A DNA stretch of 20,703 bases, taken from IMG/VR virus record IMGVR_UViG_3300042511_000143, positions 1-20,703 of that record. One strand, written 5' to 3'. The stretch's first letter is position 1, and every line of letters starts with the position of its first letter. Of this stretch, positions 20,266 to 20,703 are shown piece after piece. The translations under genes were made by a program, and so were the position numbers. The stretch is from a virus. A model generated the notes under the pieces. It was not told the DNA's origin, made no database searches, and worked only from the letters and a program-made list of their open reading frames with translations.

Positions 20266-20299
20266 AACTCACATTAGAACCCTAGCCGACACCACCGAC

Positions 20300-20595
20300 A
20301 TTTTTCGTTTTTAGTCAAAAATCTTTTTCCGAGTTTTTTTCAGGATTTTGACATTTTCACGTTTTTTTCGCCTTTTTTACAAAACCGCATTTTTTTTGTT
20401 TTTTTCGGGTTTTTGATTTTTTTGGATTTTTTTCATTTTTTGAGCATTTTGGGTTTTTTTTTCTGTTTTTAACATTTTTGCCTTTTTTTCTATTTTTTCG
20501 ATTATTGACATTTTTGCCTTTTTTTACGGTTTTTTGCGTTTTGCGATTTTTTTCTAAAATAATTGTTTTTCTATTTTTTTGTGAGCGCTTTTTTT
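20300..20595. repeat. T-run array 2, period about 9.1 bp
   Basis: About 28 runs of 4-9 T on the plus strand with 2-6 nt spacers. Centres run 20303, 20310, 20326, 20337, 20347 ... 20486, 20495, 20513, 20522, 20532, 20540, 20550, 20568, 20577; counting short A-tracts or AT blocks at 20317-20321, 20381-20384, 20501-20506 and 20556-20562 as phase holders, 274 bp contain 30 steps (9.1 bp). Recurrent words are ACATTTTTGCCTTTTTTT (twice), GACATTTT and TTTTGAGCATTTT, the last shared with array 1. A Lys/Asn-rich minus-strand frame at 20357-20608 is only a consequence of the A-rich composition. The array lies upstream of the recombination operon, in the same orientation relative to transcription as array 1. 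Confidence 0.85.
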
Positions 20596-20628
20596 CCAGA
20601 CTCCTCAAAAAGCTAGTTTTGTGAGCGC
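20577..20628. repeat. Direct repeat TTTTGTGAGCGC, 40 bp apart
   Basis: Identical 12-mers at 20577-20588 and 20617-20628 at the right end of array 2. The GAGCG core also appears in the spacers of array 1 (13673-13677). Could be a protein-binding site pair. The remaining 75 bp to the window edge hold no gene; I see only AT-rich sequence with an imperfect inverted repeat (AGAAAAAGG and CCTTTTTCT are the two strands of one site, not a hairpin). Confidence 0.6.
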
Positions 20629-20703
20629 GCGTCGCTACGACCGAATAAAACAGAGAGTAGTTTCACCAGAAAAAGGTTTTTCTCTAAATTTACGCACTTT
20701 TGT

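Noticed and set aside
20357-20608. 83-aa Lys/Asn/Arg-rich minus-strand frame in array 2
   Set aside because: Composition follows directly from A-runs on that strand; no RBS, no domain, and the ~9.1-bp beat slips out of frame, so it is a by-product of the array.

Overview
The window is part of a tailed double-stranded DNA phage genome (Caudoviricetes, HK97-type head and packaging genes). All 43 or so genes that I can support lie on the minus strand and read from right to left; every long plus-strand reading frame is a shadow. The left edge cuts the major capsid gene. No tail, lysis or integrase gene is visible, so this is roughly the early plus head half of a genome. Moderate GC content, P27-type small terminase, many two-CxxC mini-proteins and a metallophosphoesterase resemble uncultured aquatic phages, possibly of actinobacterial hosts, but the host cannot be fixed from the sequence.

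In order of transcription (right to left): (1) 20.7-18.4 kb, recombination: YqaJ-type exonuclease, a small beta protein and a single-strand annealing-type protein; (2) 18.4-15.9 kb, replication and repair: coiled-coil protein, HNH protein, winged-helix replication initiator-like protein, small HNH-like zinc protein, OB-fold/SSB-like protein and RusA resolvase; (3) 15.8-13.7 kb, small accessory genes including an excisionase-type HTH and a winged-helix protein; (4) 13.4-11.7 kb, a run of very small zinc-ribbon and 'GF-x-AG' proteins, a one-span membrane protein and an HTH protein; (5) 11.7-10 kb, metallophosphoesterase, FmdB-type zinc ribbon and HNH endonuclease; (6) 9.8-7.4 kb, a DNA base hypermodification cassette of ParB-like protein, TET/JBP dioxygenase and TET-associated-type glycosyltransferase; (7) 7.4-1.6 kb, small and large terminase, a 43-aa membrane protein, portal, a 91-aa beta protein, a multidomain prohead protease and a small protein; (8) below 1.6 kb, a terminator, a promoter, a two-span membrane protein, a small zinc protein and the major capsid protein. 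Genes are tightly packed, with ATGA, GTGA and TAATG stop/start overlaps that imply translational coupling.

The most unusual signals are non-coding. Two roughly 300-bp arrays of T-runs (13400-13737 and 20301-20595) repeat with a strikingly constant period of about 9.1-9.2 bp. They share words such as TTTTGAGCATTTT, point the same way, and stand at the head of the mini-zinc-ribbon block and of the recombination operon. A second signal is a pair of closely matching, activator-type promoters (about 1350-1417 and 15833-15897) with twin ATAACG boxes 11 bp apart, each followed by a 5'-leader hairpin just before a Shine-Dalgarno sequence. Similar hairpins precede other operon starts.
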